Origin: JAFGXT01 sp963677165
GTDB lineage: Bacteria; Verrucomicrobiota; Lentisphaeria; Victivallales; SZUA-371
DNA: 64,000 nucleotides
NCBI GenBank assembly: GCA_963677165.2
Contig: CAXXSX010000002.1
Span: 930,001-994,000 of the forward strand
Direction of reading: 5' to 3'
Shown here: in pieces, positions 1 to 8,849 of the stretch
How positions within the stretch are numbered: position 1 is the stretch's first letter
Layout: the number at the start of each line of letters is the position of its first letter
Notes under the pieces: generated by a model
What the model was told of the DNA's origin: nothing
Database searches by the model: none
Seen by the model: the letters and a program-made list of their open reading frames with translations, nothing else
Translations under genes and position numbers: made by a program

Positions 1-51
1 TGCCGCAATCTCGACGGATCGATCGAGTGTTTCAGCGTCGCCTGCATCTAG
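1..51 (+). CDS. 3' end of an unidentified gene (partial)
   Basis: Frame 1 is open from the window edge and ends with TAG at 49-51, giving 16 residues that include RNLDGSIECFSV. The composition is protein-like, but the piece is too short to assign. Its position just before a phage-tail-like gene makes a phage structural protein possible. The other two forward frames also run some distance, so the frame choice is uncertain. Confidence 0.3.
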   Translation, partial: CRNLDGSIECFSVACI

Positions 52-76
52 GTCCGTACGACGGACTGCGTTAGTA

Positions 77-112
77 CCGCTTCATACTCCGCGCTTTGCG
101 CTACGGAAGCGG
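77..112. repeat. Dispersed hairpin repeat, copy 1
   Basis: The element is bounded by the inverted ends CCGCTTC (77-83) and GAAGCGG (106-112), with an inner palindrome GCGC-TTT-GCGC. Bases 86-112 are an exact reverse complement of 55315-55341. A more diverged relative is at 51715-51756. All three lie between genes. It looks like a small REP-like or non-autonomous palindromic element; here it sits just upstream of the 147-614 gene. Confidence 0.65.
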
Positions 113-146
113 AAAGAACAGAAGGTAAACTTAAGGAATAAATCTG

Positions 147-614
147 ATGAGCAATTATAATGTGGATAATTTTAAGACCGGAGCGTGTATCGTGTCGTTT
201 GACGGTACCGTACTGGGCGCTACCCGCGACGGCGTGACGATTACGCTCAAAACTGATACTTACGACGTCAAGCGTGACAGCAATTCCAGCCTGCCGGTAC
301 GGCGTATCGTAACCGGAATGCAGCTGACGATCACAACGGAACTGATGGAAATCGATTCGGGCATGTCTCTGATGCTGGACTCCAACGGCGATCTGGCGGA
401 ATCCCTGGTGGGAACCGACCTGCTTGACAATGTCGGCGTTTTGCTGCTGACTCCGGTTCATGATGACGACAGTACAGGATACCAGTTTCCGGCGGCAGTT
501 CTGGAACCCAATTTTAAATACACTTACGACGCGAAGAAAAACCATACCGTCTCAGTTTCTTTCACTGCCGAACCCGATGATTCCGGCATTCTGATGAGTA
601 AGGTTTCAGCGTAG
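147..614 (+). CDS. Phage-tail-tube-like hypothetical protein
   Basis: This is a 155-residue protein without signal peptide or membrane segment. It starts at ATG 147 behind AAGGAA (133-138). It is rich in short beta-strand stretches (GACIVSFDGTVLGATRDGVT, TYDVKRDSNSSLPVRRIVTG) and acidic turns, which resembles small phage tail-tube or tail-associated proteins. That resemblance is by general character, not by a diagnostic motif. The gene ends inside the last codons of the convergent AraC gene (9-bp overlap). No other phage gene follows, so it may be the right edge of a prophage or an isolated remnant. The coding call is firm; the function is weak. Confidence 0.6.
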   Translation: MSNYNVDNFKTGACIVSFDGTVLGATRDGVTITLKTDTYDVKRDSNSSLPVRRIVTGMQLTITTELMEIDSGMSLMLDSNGDLAESLVGTDLLDNVGVLLLTPVHDDDSTGYQFPAAVLEPNFKYTYDAKKNHTVSVSFTAEPDDSGILMSKVSA

Positions 615-1469
615 ATATTCCGACAGGTTGCCATCAAAGGGATATTCCCGACGGTAGGTGGCGGGCGGAATCATGAACTGACGCCTGAACAGCCGGGAAA
701 AATGATGGCTGTCGCAAAAGCCGTAAAATTCCGCAATTGTGCTGATTGGATCATCGGTCGAAGATAAACGTTCTGCCGCACAATTAAGCCGAATCCGCTG
801 CAGGAACTGTCCCGGAGGACAGCCGAAAAAGCCGCGGAACAGCCGCCTGAAATGCATATACGATATTCCCATGTCTACCGCTTCCCGCTTAAAATCCCAT
901 TCGAGTTCCGGCCGACGATTGATCTCTGCCACCAATTCCATGAATCCCGCCCGTAACGGATCATCACTTTTCTCCTCATGCTGCTGCTCGGAAACAAGCT
1001 GCAGCAACAGTCCTTCCAGTAAATGTACCGCCTGATCATACTGCCGCTGGCTGGCATCAAGACATAAATGCAGCTTCTTTAAATTGGAATAAAAACGATC
1101 AAAATTTGTAATCTGAATTATCGGATTTCGCTCTCGTAAAGTCATTAGTCCGGATTCAATAAACCTTTCCGCACGAATTCCATTAAAACAAATAAACATA
1201 TGATGCCGTTGCGCATCCGGACCGGGTCCATATTGAAAAAGCTGTCCGGGAAACGTAATGAACGCGCAGGCTCCATGCGCATATTGAACCGGGTTGTCTC
1301 CTACCTGGCAATACACGGTCCCGGAATGATTGTACTGAATACCATAGTAGCCGCTGAAACGATTTTTCAGCGCACCGGTATAATGCGGCCCGTCACCCCA
1401 ATTGACAAAGTTTATTCCATCAAAATAATTCATGATCAAAACGTTCACAAAATAGATTAAATCATACAT
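606..1469 (-). CDS. AraC-family transcriptional regulator
   Basis: A 287-residue regulator (275 if the internal Met at 1433 is the start; neither has a clear ribosome binding site). The N-terminal half is a cupin-like ligand domain (HSGTVYCQVGDNPVQ, GACAFITFPGQLFQYGPGP). The C-terminal ~100 residues form the AraC double helix-turn-helix: first helix pair around DMGISYMHFRRLFRGFFGC, second around ISTIAEFYGFCDSHHFSRLF. Such proteins usually sense a sugar and activate a neighbouring catabolic operon. It is divergent from the isomerase/dehydrogenase pair at 1544-3386, the likely target, with a palindrome in the shared promoter region. The ligand is unknown. Confidence 0.9.
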   Translation of the reverse strand: MYDLIYFVNVLIMNYFDGINFVNWGDGPHYTGALKNRFSGYYGIQYNHSGTVYCQVGDNPVQYAHGACAFITFPGQLFQYGPGPDAQRHHMFICFNGIRAERFIESGLMTLRERNPIIQITNFDRFYSNLKKLHLCLDASQRQYDQAVHLLEGLLLQLVSEQQHEEKSDDPLRAGFMELVAEINRRPELEWDFKREAVDMGISYMHFRRLFRGFFGCPPGQFLQRIRLNCAAERLSSTDDPISTIAEFYGFCDSHHFSRLFRRQFMIPPATYRREYPFDGNLSEYLR

Positions 1470-1487
1470 TTACAACACTTTTAATCG

Positions 1488-1504
1488 TGAGTATATTATA
1501 CTCA
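1488..1504. promoter_or_regulatory. 17-bp palindrome in divergent promoter region
   Basis: TGAGTATATTATACTCA is a perfect inverted repeat (8-1-8) midway between the AraC gene and the isomerase gene, 40 bp before the isomerase ATG. It includes a TATA-rich core that could double as a -10 element. It is a plausible operator for the divergent pair, but AraC proteins more often bind direct repeats, so another regulator could use it. Confidence 0.45.
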
Positions 1505-1543
1505 TTTGTGTGATTTATGCAAATTTTATACGGAGAGTTTAAA

Positions 1544-2308
1544 ATGAAATTTGGTATTGCGGACTATGGTGTGAACGTCTGGGACGGCGGCATGTACGAC
1601 GTTCAGGAACGTTTGGAGTGGCTCAAAGGAATCGGTTACAACGGAACAGAGCGCCTGGAGGCAACCGGACCGGCTGACGCCATGTATAAGGCCGCTATCT
1701 ACAAACGGATGGGAATGGATTTCTCCACCTGTCGCGGACCAAGTGTCCAGAACGGCATCGAATGGACCGCCGCGTTGGGAAAAGATTATGTCTGGGCAAC
1801 GGTTGGAGATATCTCAAGAACGGTTAATTTTGACGAATATATTCGCCGGGTTAATAAGATGGTTGATGTCTGCGCGAAATTCGGCATTAAGGCCAGCTGC
1901 CACAATCATCTGCATCAGCGGGTGGAAAATCACGAAGAACTGGTTGAGTTCCTCGAAAGATGTCCCGGAGCCGGACTAGTTTTTGACACTGGTCACCTAA
2001 GCGCTGCCGGCGGAGATCCAGTGGAAATCGCAAAAAACTATGCTGACCGCTTGAGTGTTGTTCATCTTAAAGATGTTTATATTATCGATGAAACCAGAGA
2101 TGAAAACGGTTATATGACCACCCGTTTCTGCGAACTGGGCGCAGGAAACAATGGTTTTGACAACCTGAAAGTAATGGAAGCCCTGGTGGAAGCCGGCTAC
2201 GACGGCTGGATTCATATTGAACATGACAATCATTTACGTGAACCCGAAGTTGACTTGACCACTAGTTACAAGTATCTTATCGACGGCGGTTTTGTTAACG
2301 AGAAATAA
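1544..2308 (+). CDS. Sugar phosphate isomerase/epimerase (TIM barrel)
   Basis: A 254-residue cytoplasmic protein of the xylose-isomerase-like TIM-barrel superfamily (AP_endonuc_2 fold). The start at ATG 1544 is chosen over an upstream ATG at 1517 because GGAGAG lies at 1532-1537 and homology begins at MKFGIADYG. Metal and substrate residues are visible in order: GTERLEA near residue 40, CHNHLHQ near 117, VFDTGHLSA near 147, VVHLKDV near 176 and IHIEHDNH near the C-terminus. It probably isomerizes or epimerizes a keto-sugar made by the adjacent Gfo/Idh oxidoreductase, from which it is separated by 22 bp. The substrate cannot be read from the sequence. Confidence 0.9.
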   Translation: MKFGIADYGVNVWDGGMYDVQERLEWLKGIGYNGTERLEATGPADAMYKAAIYKRMGMDFSTCRGPSVQNGIEWTAALGKDYVWATVGDISRTVNFDEYIRRVNKMVDVCAKFGIKASCHNHLHQRVENHEELVEFLERCPGAGLVFDTGHLSAAGGDPVEIAKNYADRLSVVHLKDVYIIDETRDENGYMTTRFCELGAGNNGFDNLKVMEALVEAGYDGWIHIEHDNHLREPEVDLTTSYKYLIDGGFVNEK

Positions 2309-2330
2309 ATTAAGGAGTATTATAGAAATC

Positions 2331-3386
2331 ATGGCTGATAAAATTAAAATCGGTATCATTGGCATTGGCCGTGCCGGATGGGGCATGCATTGCACCGAAC
2401 TGAAGAATTACGAAGACCTGTTTGAAATTGTTGCTGCATGCGACATTGAATCCGAACGCGTCGATATGATGAAAGAAAAATACGATTGCGCCGGATACAC
2501 CGATTTCGATGCGTTTCTGGCTGATGAAAATATTGAGCTGGTATCCGTCGCGGTCCGTTCTCCGGAACATACGGAATATGCGATCAGAGCCCTTGACGCC
2601 GGAAAATACGTTTTTCTGGAAAAACCGATTGCTCTGTGCTATGCAGACGCTCAAAAGCTAATAGAAGCTTCGAAAAAATATCCCGGCAAGCTCTACTGCC
2701 GTCACAACCGCCGTTTTGAACCGGCATTCCAGCACATCCGCGAAATTATCGCCAGCGGTATTCTCGGTGATGTTTATGAAATTAAACTGTGCCGTCATAA
2801 CTACCAGCGCCGTGCCGACTGGCAGACCATCATCGAATGCGGTGGCGGACAGCTCAATAACTGGGGGCCGCATCTGATCGATCACGCACTGCGTTTTATC
2901 GAATCACCGGTCAAAGAAGTATGGAGCACTCTGAAAAAGGTTGCCGCTGTCGGAGATGCGGAAGACCATTTGAAAGTAGTGGTTACCGGTGAAAGCGGCA
3001 TTGTCGTCGACATCGAAATCAGCGGCGGTATTGTGCTTCCCAGCCCAGTTTATGCCGTATATGGCACCAAGGGATCCCTGATCTGTGCTGACGAACAGGA
3101 TATACAGCTGAAATATATGGAACCAGATCAAAAACTGTCAGAAATCAAAGCGGAAAAGGCATCACCTTCTCTTACCGCTTCTTTCGGCAATGATGAAAAA
3201 ATTCAGTGGCGCCGTAAAACCATCATGGTCGAACCGGCAACAAAATGTGATACTTTCAATATCTGGAAACACCTTTATGAAGCCATCCGCAACGATGTGC
3301 CGTTCCCGATTACCATCGAAGAAGCAGCAGAAGTCGTACGCGTAACCGAAATGGTTAAGAAAGGCACCGAATTCGAACAGAAATAA
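2331..3386 (+). CDS. Gfo/Idh/MocA-family sugar oxidoreductase
   Basis: A 351-residue NAD(P)-dependent sugar or cyclitol dehydrogenase. The N-terminal Rossmann fold carries GIIGIGRAGWG. The EKPIAL motif near residue 97 and the GGGQLNNWGPHLIDHA segment carry the Lys and His typical of the family's active site. The start is ATG 2331 (MADKIKIG), with AAGGAG at 2312-2317; the upstream ATG at 2292 overlaps the preceding gene and lacks homology. It is co-transcribed with the isomerase and followed by a strong terminator. A near-identical copy of its last 123 nt survives as a frameshifted remnant at 9488-9611, so a close paralog once existed nearby. Confidence 0.92.
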   Translation: MADKIKIGIIGIGRAGWGMHCTELKNYEDLFEIVAACDIESERVDMMKEKYDCAGYTDFDAFLADENIELVSVAVRSPEHTEYAIRALDAGKYVFLEKPIALCYADAQKLIEASKKYPGKLYCRHNRRFEPAFQHIREIIASGILGDVYEIKLCRHNYQRRADWQTIIECGGGQLNNWGPHLIDHALRFIESPVKEVWSTLKKVAAVGDAEDHLKVVVTGESGIVVDIEISGGIVLPSPVYAVYGTKGSLICADEQDIQLKYMEPDQKLSEIKAEKASPSLTASFGNDEKIQWRRKTIMVEPATKCDTFNIWKHLYEAIRNDVPFPITIEEAAEVVRVTEMVKKGTEFEQK

Positions 3387-3413
3387 TTTGCTCCAATCGG
3401 ATTCTTTGCATTT

Positions 3414-3446
3414 AAAAACCTCCGGCCACATGACCGGAGGTTTTTT
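3414..3446 (+). terminator. Rho-independent terminator
   Basis: A perfect 12-bp stem (3414-3425 with 3434-3445) includes the core CCTCCGG/CCGGAGG, with an 8-nt loop and a run of six T at its end. It lies 28 bp after the dehydrogenase stop and ends the AraC-controlled operon. Confidence 0.92.
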
Positions 3447-3587
3447 ATTGGGAGCAATAAACTGGTTCATTAAAAAACCAATTATCAAGAATTCAGTATT
3501 CTCTGTGTTCCTTTGTTGTATTACCTAAGTAGTTGAACCAGCGTTCACAAAAATAAAAAATTTTATATAATAATATCGAAAAAGGTC

Positions 3588-3626
3588 TTGACATCACATT
3601 TTAACTCTGGTATAATTATTATACCA
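3588..3626 (+). promoter_or_regulatory. Consensus sigma-70 promoter with overlapping operator
   Basis: TTGACA (3588-3593), a 17-nt spacer and TATAAT (3611-3616) match the consensus exactly. A perfect 9-1-9 inverted repeat, TGGTATAATTATTATACCA (3608-3626), covers the -10 box. It starts 37 bp before the start of the GntR-LacI chimera, so autorepression and control of the downstream cassette are likely. Confidence 0.8.
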
Positions 3627-3644
3627 AGAGGGAATACATAGAAT

Positions 3645-4760
3645 ATGAAAAGAGTTACCAATAAAACTGAAGTCCTGAAGAAGGGCTTGAAATATGAAAT
3701 CTCCAACGGGATATATCTTCCGGGGGATAAGCTCATTAATGAACGCGAAATGAGTAAAAGGTACGGAGTAAGCCGTAATACTCTTCGTATTGCTCTTGAT
3801 GAACTGATTACACAGAAAATTTTTGAACGCCGTCCGCGTCAAGGGACATATGTTTCCGAAAAGGCTCTTGATATAATCGGTCGTGATATCGAAAAACCCA
3901 ATTTGTCGGTTTTATTGATCATGCCGACTTCTCAGCTTAGTAATCCATTGGTAAACAATTTATTTGCAGCATGCTACGAGCATATCAATGAAAATGTCAA
4001 GATATCCGTTATGTTTCAAACCATCAATCAGTGGTTCCTTGATAATCCACCGCACGCCGACATTCTGGTCATCTACAGCAATCAGGATTTTACTCTACTA
4101 AAAAAACTGGAAAAAAAATATGACTCTCTGGTACTCCTAAATGTAAAACATGACGAATTCAATTACATATCACCGGATAACTTTTCCGGCGGTTATGAAA
4201 TGGCAAAGCATCTATTTGAATACGGTCATCGGGATATCGGCTGTATTGATTTTGAACCTGAAATCGTTTCTCTTGACTTTCTGGATCGTCAGCGTGGCGT
4301 TGAAAAAGCTTTTTCTGAAGCCGGAATAAAATTTAATCCGGCATATTTTGCTCCGGGCCAATATTATTGCCTGGATACCTACTGCTATAAAGCGGTTGAT
4401 GTGTTGAGGCGCAGTACACCAAAACTCTCCGCGATCATATGCATGTCGGATATGATCGCAATTGGCGTAATGAACAGTTGTCTGGAAATGCGGATCAGCA
4501 TTCCTAATGATATCAGCCTGATCGGTTTTGATGACCAGTCTTATTCCCAATTTACGGTTCCGCGATTGACAACTATGAAATTTCCTGCGGAAGCAATCGG
4601 TTTCAAGCTGGCTCAGTATATCAATAACTCAATGTCCGGAAAACCGGAAAAAATCCAGGAAGTGATCACTCCAATTCTAATGAAACGCGACACTACTACC
4701 ATAAACAAAAAGATCGACAGAGTCAAAAAAGGCAAACAGAAATATATGATGGTGCCTTAG
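3645..4760 (+). CDS. GntR-type HTH / LacI-type ligand domain regulator
   Basis: A 371-residue chimeric regulator. Residues ~5-75 form a GntR winged helix (LKYEISNGIYLPGDKLINER, KRYGVSRNTLRIALDELITQ, RRPRQGTYV). Residues ~85-355 form a periplasmic-binding-protein-like sensor of the LacI/GalR type (YISPDNFSGGYEMAKHLFE, GHRDIGCIDFE, AIICMSDMIAIGVMNSC, LIGFDDQSYSQF, PRLTTMKFP). This architecture is typical of AraR-like sugar regulators. It starts at ATG 3645 behind GAGGGA. It heads a cassette with a pseudopilin 48 bp downstream and a secreted hydrolase after that. The overlapping palindrome points to autoregulation; the ligand is unknown. Confidence 0.92.
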   Translation: MKRVTNKTEVLKKGLKYEISNGIYLPGDKLINEREMSKRYGVSRNTLRIALDELITQKIFERRPRQGTYVSEKALDIIGRDIEKPNLSVLLIMPTSQLSNPLVNNLFAACYEHINENVKISVMFQTINQWFLDNPPHADILVIYSNQDFTLLKKLEKKYDSLVLLNVKHDEFNYISPDNFSGGYEMAKHLFEYGHRDIGCIDFEPEIVSLDFLDRQRGVEKAFSEAGIKFNPAYFAPGQYYCLDTYCYKAVDVLRRSTPKLSAIICMSDMIAIGVMNSCLEMRISIPNDISLIGFDDQSYSQFTVPRLTTMKFPAEAIGFKLAQYINNSMSGKPEKIQEVITPILMKRDTTTINKKIDRVKKGKQKYMMVP

Positions 4761-4808
4761 TATGAAATCATATTTTTGAACAACCAAACCATAGAAGGAG
4801 AAAAAGAA

Positions 4809-5546
4809 ATGAATTTACCCAGAAAACGATTTACATTAATAGAACTGCTCGTCGTTATAGCGATCATTGCGATTTTGGCCGCAATGTTGCTCCCGGCCTT
4901 GAATCTGGCTCGGGAAAAAGCACGGGCCATTTCCTGCTTAAATAATATCAAGCAAATCGGAATGGGATTGGACTCCTATCTTAGTGACAGTAATGAAATT
5001 TTCATGAAAGGAAATCGCAACGATGCAACTCTAAGCGGTTATGCTACCTGGGTGTGGTTATTGTATTACAACCAGTATCTAACCAGTGGAAAGATATTCC
5101 GTTGCCCTTCCCGGCGAGGAGGCGACAACTGGGCCAGAAGTATCCTGGCGGCTTGGGATCGGGCAGCCCAAAGTTCCTATTATAACTCACTCAATCAAAT
5201 ATATTATTATCCATGTTACGGCTTGAACTGGACCATTATCACCGCGATTGATGACGGTAAAGGCGTAATCCGTGTTAAAATAAAAAATACCAGCAGTAAA
5301 GTCTTGTCCGGAGATGTAATCGGAGCATCGCAGCAGGTAGTCGGGCGTGATATTGGAGATTGGCGCTGCAGTTATACTCAGACTGGAAGCAGTGGCGAAG
5401 GGTTACTTAGGGCCGTGCACAATTCCAATGTCAATCTGCTTTATTTTGACGGCCATGCCGAATCAATGCGGGTGAATAATGCCGGCAATCCATATACAAC
5501 TCCACCTTTGAATGATATTGATCTGTCATTCAATTATGATAAATAA
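4809..5546 (+). CDS. Type II secretion-like pseudopilin (cassette A)
   Basis: A 245-residue protein with a class III signal: short basic leader MNLPRKR, then FTLIELLVVIAIIAILAAML, with the conserved Glu at +5 of the mature protein. The residue before the cleavage-site Phe is Arg, not the Gly that prepilin peptidases normally need. The C-terminal half ends with the H-x9-D-G motif (HNSNVNLLYFDGH) typical of the DUF1559-like pseudopilins that are hugely expanded in Lentisphaerota and Planctomycetota. The start at 4809 follows AAGGAG (4795-4800). It sits between a sugar regulator and a large secreted hydrolase, so co-expression with that enzyme is expected. Whether it assembles into a fibre or serves export or attachment is not known. 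Confidence 0.92.
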   Translation: MNLPRKRFTLIELLVVIAIIAILAAMLLPALNLAREKARAISCLNNIKQIGMGLDSYLSDSNEIFMKGNRNDATLSGYATWVWLLYYNQYLTSGKIFRCPSRRGGDNWARSILAAWDRAAQSSYYNSLNQIYYYPCYGLNWTIITAIDDGKGVIRVKIKNTSSKVLSGDVIGASQQVVGRDIGDWRCSYTQTGSSGEGLLRAVHNSNVNLLYFDGHAESMRVNNAGNPYTTPPLNDIDLSFNYDK

Positions 5547-5681
5547 ATGGAATGTCCTGATAAAACGGATTTTTGATAGCTGTGTATCGGAACGATTTAC
5601 GGATTTGCGGCCAGAGCAGAATACTGGTTAAAACATTAAAAATAATAGAACGATTTTACAACTACTAAAAGGCTTTATATA

Positions 5682-8600
5682 ATGTTTTTGAAAAGAAAAA
5701 ATTTACAGCGTATTGGACTTTTTGTTGGGCTGCTAACTGCACTTGCCGGATATTCCATCAATGCCAGATCGTCAGGTATACCCGATTACCTGGTAACTGT
5801 TCCTCCTTCGAAAACAGCAATGGTTCCGCTGTTATTCAGTTTTCTTGATAAAAACTTTACTACAAACAACCGGGCAACATGTCAGGTCAGCCACAATAAT
5901 AAATCAATAAAATTCGATATAACGATTCCCATTAAAACATCATATGTCCCCAAAGGCCTGAAGCAACGCGACGGTGCCATCTGGAATGATGACAGAATTG
6001 AGATTTTTCTTCAGCCCGGCGGAAAGGGACCGTACTACCAATATATAATCAATGCCGCAGGATTTGTGTATGATTCCAAAAATAAGGACCGCAACTGGAA
6101 CTCCGATATCAAATATAAGGTTGATATCGGCAAAAAGCAGTGGCGGGTTCTACTGAAAATTCCTTATGAACAGATTGGCTTTGATCCTTTCGCCAGTGAT
6201 ATTATCAAAGGAAACGTTGCAGTCGGCAGCAATGAACCCGGCAACAAATATCTGGTTTGCTGGGTTCCAATGAAAATAGACTTTTCCAAGGTTGAATCAT
6301 TTGGGACAATGAAGCTGGTAAACGGAAAACCACAGGTTGTCAGCAATCTCAGCATTGGAAAGTTGATTACAGGTGGAAAAGGGCGTCCTTTCCTGCCTGT
6401 ATCACTGATTACTGGCGGGAAAAAAGTCCAGACAAAAGCAACTCTGCAGGGAGAGAAGAAAATCGGGCTTGCGGATATCCGTTACGGAAAAAGTTTTGCA
6501 TATCAGCTGGAGATATACAATAAATACCGTCCTGACCTGGAATTAAAAGCTATAGATGAAAACCATTTTTATATTAATCTGAGAAATTCGTTAGCTCTAA
6601 TGCCATATGCCCAGGAAATGACTTTATATATTGACGGCAAACAGGCAATGAAAAGCGGCCTGAATAAGCTTTCAAAGAGAATTGTTGACATTTCAAAACT
6701 TAAAGAGGGAAACCACACTTTTGATTACCGGTTTATTAATAAATACACCCGAAAACTTTTTTATCGGTTCAAAGAAGAGGTCACTACAATAAAATTCAAG
6801 AAAGGTAACTATGATATTACGAACCTGGACGCCTCGCGATACTTTGAGCCAATTACTTTCAGTAATGAAAAACTGCATGCTGCATTGAGCGATTTTGACC
6901 TTTCAAAAGGAATACTGCCGGAACAGATTCAGGTCAATGGGGAACCGGTCCTTCGTAAAAAACTTGATATCGTTTTTAACGGCAAGCCACTTAAAACAGA
7001 TGGGGTGATTAAAGTTATTTCAAAGAACAAGAACCGGATTACCCTTACTTCAAAAACTAGAAACGGAAACAAACTGCTGAAGATTACTGCGGACTTTGAT
7101 TACGACGGTTTTGTCTGGTATCGTGTGGAATTAAGTTCAGCCGAAAAATTTGATTATGCCCCCTTAAAAGTTTGCCTGGAGGCGAAACTGGACTCAGACA
7201 TTATGTTGTCATATAGTTCTCTTTATCCGGATAAACTATTTTCCAAAGGGAAAATAGGTCATACATTTGCCCCGACCGACATTGTTCCAAGAAATTTTCA
7301 TGATCTCTCTACCAGAAACAATGCGGTGATGCTAAATGGAAAAATCAATAAGGATATTGCTCTGTGCTCTTTTATCAGTGTAGCTACAGATACCGATGAA
7401 AAATACCGTGGCATCGGACTGTGTACAGAAGGACCAAGGGGCTGGAACCTGTCAAATTATGACAAAAGTTATAAAGTTGTTCGGGATGGCTCGACCGCTG
7501 AAATTGTGATGAATATCAGCGATGGCAAGAAAGCGTTCAAAAACCGGAAGCTCCAGTTTTCATTCGGCATTCAGCCTTATCCGTTGCGTAGACTCAGAAA
7601 TGATTTTCACCATGACTGGCGGCATGATCCGTCCCACGGTTTTAATGCGGTAAGGGAAACAGCCCCCGGAGTAACTTTTCTTGACTATGCCGCTCGACAA
7701 GGACTCAAATATCATCTTTTCTTTGAAAACTGGACCTCAGTACAGAATTACTGGGAAGCGCTTGACAATGAAGAGCGAGTTCAAAAATATCTTGCGGTAG
7801 CCAAAAAAGCTGGAATAGAAGTGTTCTTTTATTTCGGATTTCTTTTATCAAACGAGGCCCCCAGTTTTAAACTCTATCATGATATTCTTTTTCAGAAACC
7901 GACAAAGTACCCCAAGCCAGGATTTCAGCCGTATAAATACTACAAATCCGGCAATCCGGACCAGGATTCCTGGACCGTTTGTTATGCCAGCCCCTGGGGG
8001 GACCGTTATGCCAGGGGAATTGCTAAAGCCGTCAAACATTACGGTTTGGCAGGAGTATACTTTGATGGAACCCTGATACCTGGCGGCTGTGCCAATCACA
8101 AACATGGTTGCGGTACGCTTGATGTGTACGGACGTTCGCTTGTTACGTTTCCTGTGAGAGCCTATCGCAGGTTAAGTGAACGAATCTATAATTCCGGCAT
8201 TAAGATTCGTCCGGATTTTGCCATGGATCTTCATACCAGCGTTCCCTACCCCCCGGTAATGGGGCTACTGGGAGGATACTATACTCGCGAAGATTCCCAT
8301 CTGTATCATTCCAGCTCATATACTGCTCCCGGCACGCTGCGCTGCATTTTTAACGGCAGACTGTACGGTATTCCCTGTGATGGACTTCGTCGACCGGAAT
8401 GCAGTGTTGAAGGTTTTATGGCACAGGTTCTACTGGTAGACGTATTTCCTCGGGCTGTTCTTGGCTTGGGACCTCCTTTTAAGAGCCGCACTCCATTGCT
8501 TTGGAAGCTGTACGAAAAATATAACCTTACCAATGATACATTTACTCCATTTTGGGTAAGTCGCTCCAAGGTTAAAAAGAACAATGATGCCGTTCTAGTC

Positions 8601-8822
8601 AGTTATTATGAAACAGATAAAGTTCTTGTTGTAGTTGCTTCAACTTACTGGAGCAAGAAGCAGCAGAACGTCACTCTTGATCTCAGTGCCTTTGAAAATC
8701 TTGGAGCTGAAGGAACAGATATATGGCGTAATAGGCCGTTCAATCTGAAGCAAGGCAAGATTTCGCTTCTGATTCCCAAACACAGCCTGGCACTGCTGGT
8801 CATAGAAAAAAGTATCAAATAA
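5682..8822 (+). CDS. Secreted glycoside-hydrolase-like protein with CBM9-type domain
   Basis: A 1046-residue exported protein with a signal peptide (to about residue 28, ending near SINARS). Residues ~40-215 resemble a family 9/DOMON-type carbohydrate-binding domain (WNDDRIEIFLQPGG, QYIINAAGFVYDS, WRVLLKIPYEQIGF). A beta-sandwich middle (~260-640) leads to a TIM-barrel-like domain (~645-960) with FLDYAARQGLKYHLFFENW, AKKAGIEVFFYFGF and YGLAGVYFDGTLIP; the last is a beta-strand-plus-Asp motif of glycosidase barrels. A final beta domain (~970-1040) has DKVLVVVASTY. The overall form resembles the DUF6067-type putative glycosidases. The substrate is unknown. It is the main enzyme of cassette A, 135 bp after the pseudopilin. 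Confidence 0.75.
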   Translation: MFLKRKNLQRIGLFVGLLTALAGYSINARSSGIPDYLVTVPPSKTAMVPLLFSFLDKNFTTNNRATCQVSHNNKSIKFDITIPIKTSYVPKGLKQRDGAIWNDDRIEIFLQPGGKGPYYQYIINAAGFVYDSKNKDRNWNSDIKYKVDIGKKQWRVLLKIPYEQIGFDPFASDIIKGNVAVGSNEPGNKYLVCWVPMKIDFSKVESFGTMKLVNGKPQVVSNLSIGKLITGGKGRPFLPVSLITGGKKVQTKATLQGEKKIGLADIRYGKSFAYQLEIYNKYRPDLELKAIDENHFYINLRNSLALMPYAQEMTLYIDGKQAMKSGLNKLSKRIVDISKLKEGNHTFDYRFINKYTRKLFYRFKEEVTTIKFKKGNYDITNLDASRYFEPITFSNEKLHAALSDFDLSKGILPEQIQVNGEPVLRKKLDIVFNGKPLKTDGVIKVISKNKNRITLTSKTRNGNKLLKITADFDYDGFVWYRVELSSAEKFDYAPLKVCLEAKLDSDIMLSYSSLYPDKLFSKGKIGHTFAPTDIVPRNFHDLSTRNNAVMLNGKINKDIALCSFISVATDTDEKYRGIGLCTEGPRGWNLSNYDKSYKVVRDGSTAEIVMNISDGKKAFKNRKLQFSFGIQPYPLRRLRNDFHHDWRHDPSHGFNAVRETAPGVTFLDYAARQGLKYHLFFENWTSVQNYWEALDNEERVQKYLAVAKKAGIEVFFYFGFLLSNEAPSFKLYHDILFQKPTKYPKPGFQPYKYYKSGNPDQDSWTVCYASPWGDRYARGIAKAVKHYGLAGVYFDGTLIPGGCANHKHGCGTLDVYGRSLVTFPVRAYRRLSERIYNSGIKIRPDFAMDLHTSVPYPPVMGLLGGYYTREDSHLYHSSSYTAPGTLRCIFNGRLYGIPCDGLRRPECSVEGFMAQVLLVDVFPRAVLGLGPPFKSRTPLLWKLYEKYNLTNDTFTPFWVSRSKVKKNNDAVLVSYYETDKVLVVVASTYWSKKQQNVTLDLSAFENLGAEGTDIWRNRPFNLKQGKISLLIPKHSLALLVIEKSIK

Positions 8823-8849
8823 CCAATAAAGTAATAAGGAGAACATCGA

